A stretch of DNA of 64,000 nt from contig NZ_JAAOIW010000010.1 of NCBI RefSeq assembly GCF_011440305.1, positions 62,001 through 126,000 of the forward strand, in the 5' to 3' direction. This document shows, in pieces, positions 17,756 through 26,449 of this stretch (within the stretch, counting starts at the first letter, position 1; the number at the start of each line of letters is the position of its first letter). A program made the translations under genes and the position numbers. The stretch comes from Paenibacillus agricola (GTDB lineage: Bacteria > Bacillota > Bacilli > Paenibacillales > NBRC-103111). Under the pieces are notes generated by a model. It was not told where the DNA came from. It was given only the letters and a program-made list of their open reading frames with translations, and searched no databases.

Positions 17756-18304
17756 ATGGCAGAACGTTTGGTAGGTAAGCAAGCCCCTGATTTTACAATG
17801 GAAACCGTAACTGGGAACGGCGCAGAATTCGGTAAAGCTTCTTTGTCCGACTATAAAGGCAAGTGGTTGGTATTGTTCTTCTATCCACTAGATTTCACAT
17901 TTGTATGTCCGACAGAAATTACTGCTTTGAGCGAAGCTTATAATCAATTTAAGAAGCTGGATACCGAAGTACTAGGCGTATCCATTGATAGTATCCATTC
18001 CCACCGTGCTTGGATCAATACTCCAGTAGACAGCAATGGCTTGGGTAAGCTGAACTTCCCATTGGCTGCAGATATTACGAAATCCGTAGCACGCGATTAC
18101 GGCGTGTTGATCGAAGAAGAAGGTATCGCACTTCGCGGCTTGTTCATCATCAACCCTGAAGGCGAATTGAAATATGCTGTAGTTAACCATAACGATGTAG
18201 GTCGCAGCGTAGATGAAACTTTCCGTGTATTGGAAGCTTTGCAATCTGGCGGTTTGTGCCCAATGAACTGGAAAAAAGGCGACAAGCACCTAGTTGCTAA
18301 CTAA
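17756..18304 (+). CDS. 2-Cys peroxiredoxin (AhpC/Prx1 type)
   Basis: A 182-residue thiol peroxidase that reduces hydrogen peroxide and organic peroxides. The peroxidatic cysteine is in FYPLDFTFVCPTEITALSE, and the resolving cysteine is in GGLCPMNWKKG near the C-terminus, so it is a typical 2-Cys enzyme. The start has GGGAGGT. Upstream lie a promoter and a perfect PerR box, which predicts induction by peroxide. No ahpF-like reductase is adjacent, so the electron donor (thioredoxin or AhpF elsewhere) is unknown. A terminator follows. Confidence 0.93.
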   Translation: MAERLVGKQAPDFTMETVTGNGAEFGKASLSDYKGKWLVLFFYPLDFTFVCPTEITALSEAYNQFKKLDTEVLGVSIDSIHSHRAWINTPVDSNGLGKLNFPLAADITKSVARDYGVLIEEEGIALRGLFIINPEGELKYAVVNHNDVGRSVDETFRVLEALQSGGLCPMNWKKGDKHLVAN

Positions 18305-18335
18305 TAGCGACATGTAACGCAAGGATTGGTATTTC

Positions 18336-18379
18336 AAAAAATCCCTTTGGCCTGCTATACTGCAGCTAGAGGGATTTTT
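18336..18379 (+). terminator. Intrinsic terminator after the peroxiredoxin gene
   Basis: AAAAATCCCT (18336-18345) pairs with AGGGATTTTT (18370-18379). Confidence 0.85.
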
Positions 18380-18432
18380 ATTATGCTTACGAAGAAAGTT
18401 TTGCTAAAGCAAAGCTCTTAGGAGGATTAACA

Positions 18433-18816
18433 TTGGAGATTGAACAAAGCTTGAAATACAGTGAAAATCATGAGTGGGTTCGTGTCGAAAGCAACCTCGC
18501 CGTGATTGGCATGACGGAATTTGCCCAAGAAGAGCTAGGCATCATAGTATTCGTTGAGCTTCCCAAGATCGGCGATATATTGAAAGCCGGCGAGCCCTTC
18601 GGCAGTATGGAATCGATCAAGACAGTATCGGAGATGTACGCACCGATCTCGGGTAAAGTGGTCGATATTAATTACAAGCTGCAAAAAGATCCTGGAGCGA
18701 TCAACACAGCACCGTATGAAGGCGGCTGGATGATCGTGCTAGAGGTTGCGGATACAGCGGAGATTGAGCAGCTTTGGGATTATGACAAGTATCAGGATAC
18801 GTATATAAGGGCGTAG
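18433..18816 (+). CDS. gcvH: Glycine cleavage system H protein, TTG start
   Basis: A 127-residue lipoyl carrier. The lipoylated lysine is in GSMESIKTVSEMYAPISG, and YSENHEWVRVE and DPGAINTAPYEGGWM are standard. The start is TTG at 18433 behind AGGAGG. The other glycine cleavage genes are not nearby, as in Bacillus, where stand-alone GcvH also acts as the octanoyl carrier for lipoate assembly by LipM/LipL. That second role is inference here. A terminator follows. Confidence 0.95.
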   Translation: MEIEQSLKYSENHEWVRVESNLAVIGMTEFAQEELGIIVFVELPKIGDILKAGEPFGSMESIKTVSEMYAPISGKVVDINYKLQKDPGAINTAPYEGGWMIVLEVADTAEIEQLWDYDKYQDTYIRA

Positions 18817-18867
18817 CGTAACCATACGCTCCCATAATCCGCTCGTGCTGAAAGCTAACTTAATGGC

Positions 18868-18916
18868 AAAGCCCAGATAAAGCGTTGCTCACGTTGAGAT
18901 GACGCAGGGCTTTTTT
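18868..18916 (+). terminator. Intrinsic terminator after gcvH
   Basis: AAAGCCC (18868-18874) pairs with GGGCTTT (18907-18913), with an inner GCGT/ACGC pairing, and is followed by a T run to 18916. Confidence 0.8.
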
Positions 18917-18970
18917 GGCATATGCACTAGGAGCAGCTATATGAATAAATGGCCAGATGATGCCAGTAAC

Positions 18971-19012
18971 AAAAGGCTGCGCTATCTCCATCGGGAGGCA
19001 GCGCAGCCTTTT
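18971..19012. terminator. Bidirectional terminator between gcvH and the GH15 gene
   Basis: AAAAGGCTGCGCT (18971-18983) pairs perfectly with AGCGCAGCCTTTT (19000-19012). T runs are present on both strands, so it can end the minus-strand GH15 gene that stops at 19040. Confidence 0.85.
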
Positions 19013-19039
19013 GTTATTCATATGCAATTGGCTATCAAC

Positions 19040-21025
19040 TTATTTATCGTTAGCGAGTTTTAGCTTATCGGCTAGCTGCTTGAACTTTTCACGATATTTA
19101 ACAACGGCCAACACATAAGTTGCATGCGACCATGTTAATGGGGCTACGGAAACCGGACCTCCATCGAATGGATCTAGCTGCTCAGGCAGGATGCCGCTCT
19201 CGATCGCGTGCTTGACAACCCATTCCAGCGTCTGGCGAGGTTTCGCCAAATCGGCAACCGTTTTGGCGCATTCAATTTCCCACTCAGCGATCCACAAGGT
19301 GCAGATAATCCATGGATTGCCTGGAACCTTCTCAATATCGGAGGACCGTTGGAAATAGTAATCATGATAATAACGCGCCACGCCGCCAATTTCGGTTTTA
19401 ATGGTCAGCTTTTCCTTGTTGGCTTCCATCGTTTTGACAACACGCTCATCATCAGCTGGCAGCACGCCAAATTCAAAGATACCGTAAACACTGCTTTCAT
19501 AGGTAAGGTCTTTGACCCATTTGCCATCTTCTTGATGCAAGCCGCGGACGAAACGTTGCTCATCCTCGTCCCATAGATGCTTCAAGATTCCTGCTTTAAT
19601 CCGCTCGGCAGTATGCCGGTAGCGGCTGCTGCGCTCTTCATCACCGAACAAGCTACAGAAGTTAGCAGCGGCAATCAACCCGCCATAAACCGCTGAGGTG
19701 GTAAACGTGAAAATGCCGTAGCGTTCCTCCCATAGATCGTAGCTTGGTTTAGGTAAGCTCAAATCCTGGTCGATATAGCTTGACATAAACCGGGCTGCGC
19801 GGCGAATCAATGTGCGGTATAACGATTGAGGAAGCTCAAGCACGCCATGCTTCTCAAAGTCTTTCCAAAGCGCGAAAATGACCAGTGCGGTTTCATCCTC
19901 TTGGATCGGAAGCTGTTCTTGTCCTGCATGGATATAGGGATGCCAGCTAGAACCAACCGTTCCATCGGGATTGTACTTATGGTGCAAGTAGCCTTCCGGG
20001 GAAAGCACATTAGCGCAAAAATGGAAAAAAGGTGTAATCATCCCTTGGTAGCCGGCCATGGACATGGCATAAGCGATTAAAGCACCGTCTCTTGGCCACA
20101 TATAGCTGTAGTGGTCGCGGTTACTATGCATGATGTCGGAATCGTTAGCAGCGATAATAGCGCCGTTAACATCCGTTTGTGTGCGAACAATTAGCAAGCT
20201 ATGCTTGTACATACGGATGACTTCGGAAGGCAAATCGCCGTAATCCTGCTCCGATTTGTTAACCCAACGCTGCCAGTATATTTTAATGCGGTCCAATAGC
20301 TTGCCGGGATGACTGTCTTGGACGTACGAATTAAGCTTTTTGACTTCCTCAAGGTTTTTACCTACACTCATCCAGTAATACATCGTTTCATCCGATTGTG
20401 GAGGGACATGCAGGCGGAAGCTGATTGTACTGTCAACAGAGCCTTGAGCAATCGCATTGCCCATCAAATGGCCGTCTTCAGCGTCTCTCCATGTGCCTTC
20501 GGCATTATAGAAACGTTTAACGCCTGTTGTGTATTGATAAACGCCATCTGGACCTGTGCTGCCGCTGAACATGAAATACTTGTCTTTTTTATAATGGAAC
20601 ACCGTATTGTTGGCAGGATAGTAAGCAGCTGTATCGCCGACTTCCGTTTCATTAATGACAAGATCCTGATTGAAAAAGACGCGAACTTCACGTACAGTGT
20701 CACGACTGTTATGGATTTTAATCCGTTTTAAATAAATATCTTCACGTTGATGTACGCCGTCATTGATTAACAAGGTAATGCCCAAATGAGGGTGTGTGGC
20801 TGTAACTTCTGTTATTAGTGATTCTTCGACATAAGACAGCTTAAAATCCCAGTCGGGGTCGCTAAGCCATGCAAAGTCGCCATCAACCCATATGCCCACT
20901 CTGCATTGATACCCGCCTACATGGTTTAATTGCCCAACGTAGGGATAGTATAAGTCTCGCATGTATGTATGATTATCCAGGTTGATCAAAAACTTTCCGT
21001 TCCCGATGACTAATTGCCGAGGCAT
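19040..21025 (-). CDS. Glycoside hydrolase family 15 (glucoamylase-like)
   Basis: A 661-residue protein with the two-part GH15 layout. An N-terminal beta-sandwich (about residues 1-260: FLINLDNHTYMRDLYYPYVG, GIWVDGDFAW) is followed by an (alpha/alpha)6 barrel. Likely catalytic acids are in QEDETALVIFALW and in GILPEQLDPFDGG, the latter followed by PLTWSHATYVLAV. HYSYMWPRDGALIAYAM is the substrate-site motif. No signal peptide is visible, so it probably acts inside the cell on alpha-glucosides or dextrins. The start is ATG with a GGGTG-type site. Single gene. Confidence 0.9.
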   Translation of the reverse strand: MPRQLVIGNGKFLINLDNHTYMRDLYYPYVGQLNHVGGYQCRVGIWVDGDFAWLSDPDWDFKLSYVEESLITEVTATHPHLGITLLINDGVHQREDIYLKRIKIHNSRDTVREVRVFFNQDLVINETEVGDTAAYYPANNTVFHYKKDKYFMFSGSTGPDGVYQYTTGVKRFYNAEGTWRDAEDGHLMGNAIAQGSVDSTISFRLHVPPQSDETMYYWMSVGKNLEEVKKLNSYVQDSHPGKLLDRIKIYWQRWVNKSEQDYGDLPSEVIRMYKHSLLIVRTQTDVNGAIIAANDSDIMHSNRDHYSYMWPRDGALIAYAMSMAGYQGMITPFFHFCANVLSPEGYLHHKYNPDGTVGSSWHPYIHAGQEQLPIQEDETALVIFALWKDFEKHGVLELPQSLYRTLIRRAARFMSSYIDQDLSLPKPSYDLWEERYGIFTFTTSAVYGGLIAAANFCSLFGDEERSSRYRHTAERIKAGILKHLWDEDEQRFVRGLHQEDGKWVKDLTYESSVYGIFEFGVLPADDERVVKTMEANKEKLTIKTEIGGVARYYHDYYFQRSSDIEKVPGNPWIICTLWIAEWEIECAKTVADLAKPRQTLEWVVKHAIESGILPEQLDPFDGGPVSVAPLTWSHATYVLAVVKYREKFKQLADKLKLANDK

Positions 21026-21224
21026 CCGCCCACACCCTTCCGACTTACCTAGAGTTAACTTCTTTTTCTAGAGTACCTTTTTCTTCCTAGACGGTCAATC
21101 CCGTAGAGCTAATGAAAGCGGATACCGGGTGTTTTTACGTATATTTTCGCGTTTAGTCGCTAAATTTCGCGAAAGTTGATGTGAAAAAAAATCCTATCCA
21201 TAAAGTAGGGATTAACAAATTGAA

Positions 21225-21271
21225 AAAAAAGTAGTTATGGAGGAAGAAGTATCCTGCCATACTACTTTTTT
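21225..21271. terminator. Bidirectional terminator downstream of the KTSC-like gene
   Basis: AAAAAAGTAGTTATGG (21225-21240) pairs with CCATACTACTTTTTT (21257-21271) with one bulge. T runs on both strands let it serve the minus-strand gene ending at 21280. Confidence 0.75.
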
Positions 21272-21279
21272 GTAACCAG

Positions 21280-21492
21280 CTATGCTTGCTTCGCTGTTTG
21301 GCCTGCTTCGCAAGTTAATTCCATGATGAAGTCATAAGGCTTATCTGATAAAAGAAGCTTTTGAATTTGCTCTTGCCCAATGTCTTTGCAAACGGTTATA
21401 GCTCCCGCGTGAAAATGGACATATATTTGCGAAGCTTTGCCGTCATAGCTGACAAAGGCGATTTGTTTGGAGCTTACTGGAATCACTTGCAT
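21280..21492 (-). CDS. Small KTSC-like domain protein
   Basis: A 70-residue protein, start ATG with AAAGGGGGAG in front. The pattern of a YD residue pair, alternating hydrophobic strand (SQIYVHFHAGAITVCKDI) and a final helix with leucines resembles the KTSC domain, whose role is not well defined. A terminator follows closely. The real start and gene status are supported by the strong binding site. Family call tentative. Confidence 0.7.
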   Translation of the reverse strand: MQVIPVSSKQIAFVSYDGKASQIYVHFHAGAITVCKDIGQEQIQKLLLSDKPYDFIMELTCEAGQTAKQA

Positions 21493-21765
21493 AGTACTCC
21501 CCCTTTAAATTGAAATGATATAAGTGGAAATAGAAAAAAATGCGAATGGAATGGAGGTAGCTGTTGCCAGATGCTTTGTTCCCTATTTTTTTATCGTCAT
21601 GGTTCAGTTTATGCGTGGTGATATAGGTTTAGAATTAGCCTAATAGGGATATAGGAAAGGATTGGTTTGTTATTTGTCCTGCAAAAAAAGAGGATTTTTA
21701 GACCTCATCGTCGAATAAGATTATAGAGTACCGCTTTTGCAGGTTAAATAAGGAGGCGTGAATTT

Positions 21766-22194
21766 ATGAGTTTTTGCTGTGGCGCCAGTATGATTGGAAC
21801 CAAGGGAACCTTAAAGCATATCCGAACGCAAATACATAACGTACCGTTATTGTTTTGCCCGGTTTGTCATCGTGTCGAAGTGCATCACCTGGTTGAAAGC
21901 GAGTATGGAATTTTGGCTGAATACGCCCATGGAGATGGCGCGTCCGAGGTTGATTTTCATGAATATGTAGATAACCGCAGCCAAGCGGAATTATATGAGA
22001 ACAGTGTCAACAATGAAGATGAGGATCCGATGGATGTCGTCCGTTGCCAGATCGATATGTCGCTGGATTTGTTAGTCGTGGCCAAGAAGTTTGAAGATAC
22101 CGAATGGGAAGAGCAGCTAAAGAAGCGGCTCAATACCTTAAGTAAACGCCAAAGCAAGCTGAACAGCAAAAAGACTTCCAATGGTGCTGTTTAA
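21766..22194 (+). CDS. Zinc-ribbon-like protein of unknown function
   Basis: A 142-residue protein with a strong AAGGAGG site. Cys4-Cys5 near the N-terminus and CPVC at about residues 26-29, separated by a strand-rich stretch, could bind zinc, as in YgiT-like zinc ribbons. The centre is acidic (YENSVNNEDEDP) and the C-terminus is helical and basic (EQLKKRLNTLSKRQSKLNSK). No catalytic motif is apparent. It stands alone upstream of a structured intergenic region. Confidence 0.75.
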   Translation: MSFCCGASMIGTKGTLKHIRTQIHNVPLLFCPVCHRVEVHHLVESEYGILAEYAHGDGASEVDFHEYVDNRSQAELYENSVNNEDEDPMDVVRCQIDMSLDLLVVAKKFEDTEWEEQLKKRLNTLSKRQSKLNSKKTSNGAV

Positions 22195-22249
22195 GCTTAT
22201 TAATAAGTAGCTTCGTCAATAAATAGCCTTGTAAATTAGTCGTACGGTT

Positions 22250-22422
22250 AATGAGCGCAAGCACGCATCCAAGTGTATCCCGCAGGGATGAAAAGCGTCC
22301 CAAGAACATCATAAGTCTCGAATCCGAACAAGGGAGTCCAGAGGGCAACGCCCTTTGGAGCCCTCCTTCTAAGAGGGTTTGGGAGGGTAAAAAAACGCCT
22401 ACAAGAAGGCGTTTATTTTTTT
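22250..22422 (+). ncRNA. Structured intergenic region ending in a terminator
   Basis: Three hairpins lie in a row. GGGAGTCCAGAGGGC (22332-22346) pairs with GCCCTTTGGAGCCC (22350-22363) over an AAC loop. CCCTCC (22361-22366) pairs with GGGAGG (22381-22386). The terminator AAACGCCT/AGGCGTTT (22393-22414) is followed by a T-rich run. The 5' part has ATCCCGCAGGGAT. It could be a small RNA, an intergenic repeat element or just a terminator complex. Confidence 0.45.
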
Positions 22423-22450
22423 GCTTACATGTGAAATAAGTCCTAGATCG

Positions 22451-22479
22451 ACCCCCCTAACCAACGTCCCATTAACGAA
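22451..22479 (+). promoter_or_regulatory. Candidate SigI-type promoter upstream of sigI
   Basis: ACCCCC (22451-22456) and CGAA (22476-22479) match the two elements reported for Bacillus SigI promoters. Spacing is 18-19 bases depending on which C is counted, which I could not verify against known SigI spacing. It sits 28 bases before the sigI start, consistent with autoregulation. Confidence 0.6.
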
Positions 22480-22506
22480 AATATATAGCGTGTGAGGTGG
22501 AACAGA

Positions 22507-23316
22507 TTGCTGCTCGTTTTATTTAAGAAATTTCTTGGAAAACGTCAGACTTCCCACCCGGGTTCCACAGAAACGATACCTCCTGAAACATTGGTCATTC
22601 AAATTCAAAAGGGTAATTTAAAGCTACGAAACCAATTTATTACCGATTACCAGCCTTATGTGGCAAAGGTAACGAGCCGTTTTTGCAAGCGTTATGTAGA
22701 TCCTGCCAGAGATGATGAGTTTAGCATTGCATTGGCAGCATTTAATGAAGCTATTAACCAATTTTCAGCAGAATCGGGCCGCTCCTTTCTAGGCTTCTCT
22801 GAGCAGGTTATTCGACGACGGCTCATTGACTATGTTCGTAAGGAACAGCGGTTTTCGCAGCAATTGCCCTATAGTATGTTTGATGTAGAGGACGAGGAAG
22901 ATAATGTTATCAACCCGGTAGAAATCCATCAGGCAATTGAGCAATACGAAAAACAAAAAGGCATGGAGGAGCGGGCCAGTGAAATTATGGATTTAAATCG
23001 GTATTTGGCCGATTATGGGATTCGTTTTTCGGATTTGGTGGAGGCGTCACCTAAGCATGATGACTCAAGACAAGCTTTGTTTGCGATTAGCAAGCTGTTG
23101 TCAGAGAATGAGGGGTTTATGCAAACGATGGTTTCAAAGCGGATGCTGCCCATCAAAGAATTGCTGGATGTAGTAAAAGTTTCGCGCAAAACCTTGGAAA
23201 GAAACCGCAAATTCATTATTGCTGTGGCATTAATATATAGTGGCTCGTATCCATACCTCCGTGATTACTTGCATATCAAAGAGGAATCTAATGAAGGGGG
23301 AGAGCATGATGAATAA
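22507..23316 (+). CDS. sigI: RNA polymerase sigma-I factor
   Basis: A sigma-70-like factor of the SigI family. The conserved sigma region 2 is present (NQFITDYQPYVAKVTSRFCK, DDEFSIALAAFNEAINQF, FLGFSEQVIRRRLIDYVRKE). The SigI-specific C-terminal region follows (RYLADYGIRFSDLVEASPKH, then SRKTLERNRKFIIAVALI). I choose TTG 22507 because GAGGTGG sits 6 bases upstream, giving 269 residues; GTG 22492 is the alternative. It overlaps rsgI by 11 bases. SigI in Bacillus responds to heat and envelope stress, in clostridia to polysaccharides. Confidence 0.9.
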   Translation: MLLVLFKKFLGKRQTSHPGSTETIPPETLVIQIQKGNLKLRNQFITDYQPYVAKVTSRFCKRYVDPARDDEFSIALAAFNEAINQFSAESGRSFLGFSEQVIRRRLIDYVRKEQRFSQQLPYSMFDVEDEEDNVINPVEIHQAIEQYEKQKGMEERASEIMDLNRYLADYGIRFSDLVEASPKHDDSRQALFAISKLLSENEGFMQTMVSKRMLPIKELLDVVKVSRKTLERNRKFIIAVALIYSGSYPYLRDYLHIKEESNEGGEHDE

Positions 23317-25108
23317 AGGCATCGTGATGGAGTTGACGGACAAGAATATTATCGTTATGCGGGAAGATGGCAGGTTTGATAAAATCTCTCGCCAAAAGCG
23401 TTCTTGCCAAATAGGTGAAGAAATTATTTACGCCGATACCAGAATGAAATGGACGGGTCCGTCGATAGCTGCCCGCTCCGCTTTGGTGGCGGCAGTTGTT
23501 TTCTGCCTTGTAGTGATGGCTAGCTTTGCAGGCAAGATCGGGCACTCCGAAGTCGTTGCTTATATATCGCTCGACATTAATCCTTCTATTGAAATGGGGA
23601 TCGATGAGAATGAACAGGTTCTAGAGCTCCGCGGCTTAAATAATGATGGAAACGAGCTTATTGATCAATTGGCTTTTAAAGGAAAATCTTTGGAGAATGT
23701 CACGGCTTCCCTCTTAAACAAAGCGGAAGAAAAATCATTGGCTAAAGGCGAAGGCGATATTGTCATCGCAAGCTCTGTCGTGACAGAGAAAAGTGCTGTA
23801 AACGATACGAAAATTGCCGAAAAGATGCTTCAACAGGTAACCGAGCATATTAAACAGGCACATCCCGAGCAAGTTCATGCTTATCAAGTAGAATCTTTTG
23901 CCGCTCCACAGGAAATTAGGGAGGAAGCTAATAAGAGCGGTGTTTCAATGGGAAAATACTCGGTGTATTTGAATGCCAAAAGTAATGGGATCGCGATAAC
24001 CGTTGAAGATTTGAAAAAAGAGTCGATCCACCAGTTCGTAAAAGAGACGGCCATGGAAAACGAAAAAGTAAACGCCAAGGAAAGCGGCAAAGAAGTCACT
24101 AAGGATAGCTCCAAAGAAAATACGAAGGAAAACGCAGATAATAAATCCGTAGTTCGCATGCCTAAACAAGCTCCCACCAAAGAATCGATTAGACAATTGA
24201 TTCAGGATGAAAAATCGGGAGAATTGGATAAGAGGCTGGACGAGAAGAAAAAAGAACAATTAGCTAAAAACAATGAGAAAAATGACAATAACAATACGAA
24301 TAACAACAATAGCAGTAATAAAGATCCGAAAAAAACCTCTGGCTCAAGCAATGACACTTCCAATAACCTTACTAACAAATCTAATAATAGCTCTAACAAC
24401 TCAAATAATAGCTCTAACAACTCAAATAATAACTCGAATAATTCGAATAGCAGCAAGAAAGACGAAAAAACGGATGACCGTAAAGACGATAAGAAAACAG
24501 CCTCTCCAACAACCAGCAACAAACCGATAAATTCAGCTTCTACCATCCAGTCCGCAACAAAACCAGCAACTATAAATTCAGGCGCGGGTCGCCAGACCGA
24601 TAGCAAACAAAATGATAACAAGCAAATTGACACTAAAAAGGACGACGATAAGGACGATGACAGAAAAAAGGATGATGATAAAAAAAACGAAGATAAAAAA
24701 GTAGAGGATAAGAAGGCAGAGGATAAGAAGACAGAAGACAAAAAGACAGAAGATATGAAAAAAGATGATGATAAAAAGTTAACAGATAAGCAGCAAGAAG
24801 GTATTAAAAAACCAGAAGACCAGAAAAAGCTGACTGATGTGGAATCAAGACTTGAAGAATTCAAACGGCTGGCTGAACAGAAAAGACTGGAAGAAGTAAA
24901 GAAGCAGGAAGAAGTAAAGAAACAGGAAGAAGTAAAGAAACAAGAGGAATTAAAAAAGCTTGAAGAAAAAAAGAAGCTGGCTGAGGAAGAAAAGAAAAAA
25001 GCCGATTCCAAAAAAATAGATGACCGCAGCAAAGACAGCGATAGCAAGAAGGACTGGGACACATCCAAGACTGAGGAATCTAAAAAGGATGATACCAGTA
25101 AGAGATAA
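23306..25108 (+). CDS. rsgI: Anti-sigma-I factor RsgI with long disordered tail
   Basis: A 600-residue membrane anti-sigma factor. The cytosolic RsgI N-terminal domain (GIVMELTDKNIIVMREDGRF) binds SigI. One transmembrane helix follows (about residues 55-75), then the RsgI middle domain with YISLDINPSIEMGIDENEQV. Its Asn-Pro is the reported self-cleavage site in related proteins. From about residue 310 the protein is low complexity: an Asn/Ser-rich segment, then Lys/Asp/Glu repeats such as EDKK and three KKQEEV units. No carbohydrate-binding or PA14 domain is seen. ATG 23306 overlaps sigI; a second ATG is at 23309. Confidence 0.92.
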   Translation: MMNKGIVMELTDKNIIVMREDGRFDKISRQKRSCQIGEEIIYADTRMKWTGPSIAARSALVAAVVFCLVVMASFAGKIGHSEVVAYISLDINPSIEMGIDENEQVLELRGLNNDGNELIDQLAFKGKSLENVTASLLNKAEEKSLAKGEGDIVIASSVVTEKSAVNDTKIAEKMLQQVTEHIKQAHPEQVHAYQVESFAAPQEIREEANKSGVSMGKYSVYLNAKSNGIAITVEDLKKESIHQFVKETAMENEKVNAKESGKEVTKDSSKENTKENADNKSVVRMPKQAPTKESIRQLIQDEKSGELDKRLDEKKKEQLAKNNEKNDNNNTNNNNSSNKDPKKTSGSSNDTSNNLTNKSNNSSNNSNNSSNNSNNNSNNSNSSKKDEKTDDRKDDKKTASPTTSNKPINSASTIQSATKPATINSGAGRQTDSKQNDNKQIDTKKDDDKDDDRKKDDDKKNEDKKVEDKKAEDKKTEDKKTEDMKKDDDKKLTDKQQEGIKKPEDQKKLTDVESRLEEFKRLAEQKRLEEVKKQEEVKKQEEVKKQEELKKLEEKKKLAEEEKKKADSKKIDDRSKDSDSKKDWDTSKTEESKKDDTSKR

Positions 25109-25169
25109 AGAAAATAGGGGTTGGAGATCAAGAAATGCTGCAAGAAATGCTGGCAAGAGACCAGGCAAG

Positions 25170-25206
25170 TAGCTTGTGCGATATCATGCACAGGCTATTT
25201 TTTTTT
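25170..25206 (+). terminator. Intrinsic terminator after rsgI
   Basis: TAGCTTGTGC (25170-25179) pairs with GCACAGGCTA (25188-25197), followed by nine T. Confidence 0.85.
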
Positions 25207-25297
25207 GAGCCATTGTTTTATAATATCAGGGGGACTAAGGCTTGATAGACTAGGAGAGTTGAAGTAGTTAGCAAAATGGGAGCGGAGGAACGCAGGA

Positions 25298-26314
25298 ATG
25301 AGATACAGCTTATTTGGCCAAACGGGGTTTGAGGTATCCGCACTAGGCTTCGGTGCCATGAATTTGCCAGGGGTTCCCCTTGAGCAGGCAAGAGAAACGC
25401 TTAACTACGCACTTGACCATGGGATCAATTATATCGATACAGCAGCGGCATACCGCAATAGTGAAGAGATTATCGGAGAAACGATATCGCATCGCCGCGG
25501 TGAATACTTTTTGGCTACGAAAACGAATAAAAGAAGCTATCAGGAAGCCAAGGAAGAGATCGAACGAAGCCTAGTCAGGCTGCGCACTGATGTTATCGAT
25601 CTATTGCAAATTCACTATGTGAATTATGTGAGTGAATATAAGCTAGCTATGCAGGATGGGGGCGCCTATGAGGCCGCTTTGGAGATGCAGGCCCAAGGCA
25701 AGGTGCGCCATATTGGGATAACTGGCCATAGACCTGAGCTGCTGGCAAAGTGGATCAGCAAAGGGCAATTTGACCAAATCCTGTTTCACTTAAATTTGGC
25801 ACAGCCATTTGCCTTGAAAGAGCTGATCCCTATGGCAACTAAGCTGGGCATGGCCAAGGTAGCGATGAAGCCATTATCCGGCGGCTTTATTCAACCGGTG
25901 GAAAAAGCGCTCCGTTATCCTTACAGCCAGGATGTACATGTAACCATATCTGGGATGGTCAGCGTCGATGAGGTGAAGCAAAATTTGGCCGCTTTCGAGC
26001 AAGAGGTGGGCGATGTGGAACGACTCGAAATGGAGCAGCTATCCGTTGAGCTTGGAAGCCACAACTGCCGCCGCTGTAATTATTGCTCTTGTCCGATCGG
26101 TGTAACGATACCGGATATTATGATTTCCAGCCAAATCCGCAATACCTTAGGCCTGCTGCCTAAAGGCGATGGATTTTATGAAAAGCAGAAAAGTAACATC
26201 CTGTCCTGTGCGGATTATGAGCCCTGTAAGGAGCGGCCTCTATGCGAGGAGAAATGTCCATACCATCTGCCAATGCGGAAGGTCGTTATGGAGTCTGCTT
26301 CTTATTTTGCCTAA
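25298..26314 (+). CDS. Aldo/keto reductase with C-terminal iron-sulfur motif
   Basis: A 338-residue protein. The N-terminal AKR barrel has FEVSALGFGAMNLPG, GINYIDTAAAYRNSE with the catalytic Asp and Tyr, FLATKTNK with the Lys, and LLQIHYVN with the His. The C-terminal 80 residues carry cysteine clusters: CRRCNYCSCPIG, then CADYEPC and CEEKCPYHLPM. These resemble the 4Fe-4S domain found fused to some AKRs in Firmicutes. Electron transfer to an unknown acceptor is likely. GGAGG precedes the ATG. It stands alone. Confidence 0.88.
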   Translation: MRYSLFGQTGFEVSALGFGAMNLPGVPLEQARETLNYALDHGINYIDTAAAYRNSEEIIGETISHRRGEYFLATKTNKRSYQEAKEEIERSLVRLRTDVIDLLQIHYVNYVSEYKLAMQDGGAYEAALEMQAQGKVRHIGITGHRPELLAKWISKGQFDQILFHLNLAQPFALKELIPMATKLGMAKVAMKPLSGGFIQPVEKALRYPYSQDVHVTISGMVSVDEVKQNLAAFEQEVGDVERLEMEQLSVELGSHNCRRCNYCSCPIGVTIPDIMISSQIRNTLGLLPKGDGFYEKQKSNILSCADYEPCKERPLCEEKCPYHLPMRKVVMESASYFA

Positions 26315-26361
26315 ACGTCGAGTAACCGTATGTTGCTAAACTATAGATGTATAAACAACAA

Positions 26362-26399
26362 AAATGCTGCCTCGCTCCACAGATGGGCGGGCAGCATTT
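26362..26399. terminator. Bidirectional terminator between convergent genes
   Basis: AAATGCTGCC (26362-26371) pairs with GGCAGCATTT (26390-26399). The minus strand has TTTTTG after the stem, so it mainly serves the gene at 26450-27037; the plus-strand T run is weak. Confidence 0.75.
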
Positions 26400-26449
26400 C
26401 AGATGGTGATGGATTAGGTTCTCTGTCATGTAGATGATATCCATAAAGA

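Noticed and set aside
24273-24460. Repeated AAYAAY DNA that could be taken for a CRISPR or microsatellite array
   Set aside because: It encodes the Asn/Ser-rich part of RsgI in frame; there are no spacers or constant repeats.
24202-25191. 329-codon minus-strand ORF opposite rsgI
   Set aside because: A Ser/Leu/Phe-rich shadow of the Lys/Glu-rich rsgI tail; no binding site and no domain.
25135-25245. 36-codon ORF (start MLQEMLARDQ) after rsgI
   Set aside because: It runs through the rsgI terminator and its T run; composition is not convincing in spite of a fair binding site.
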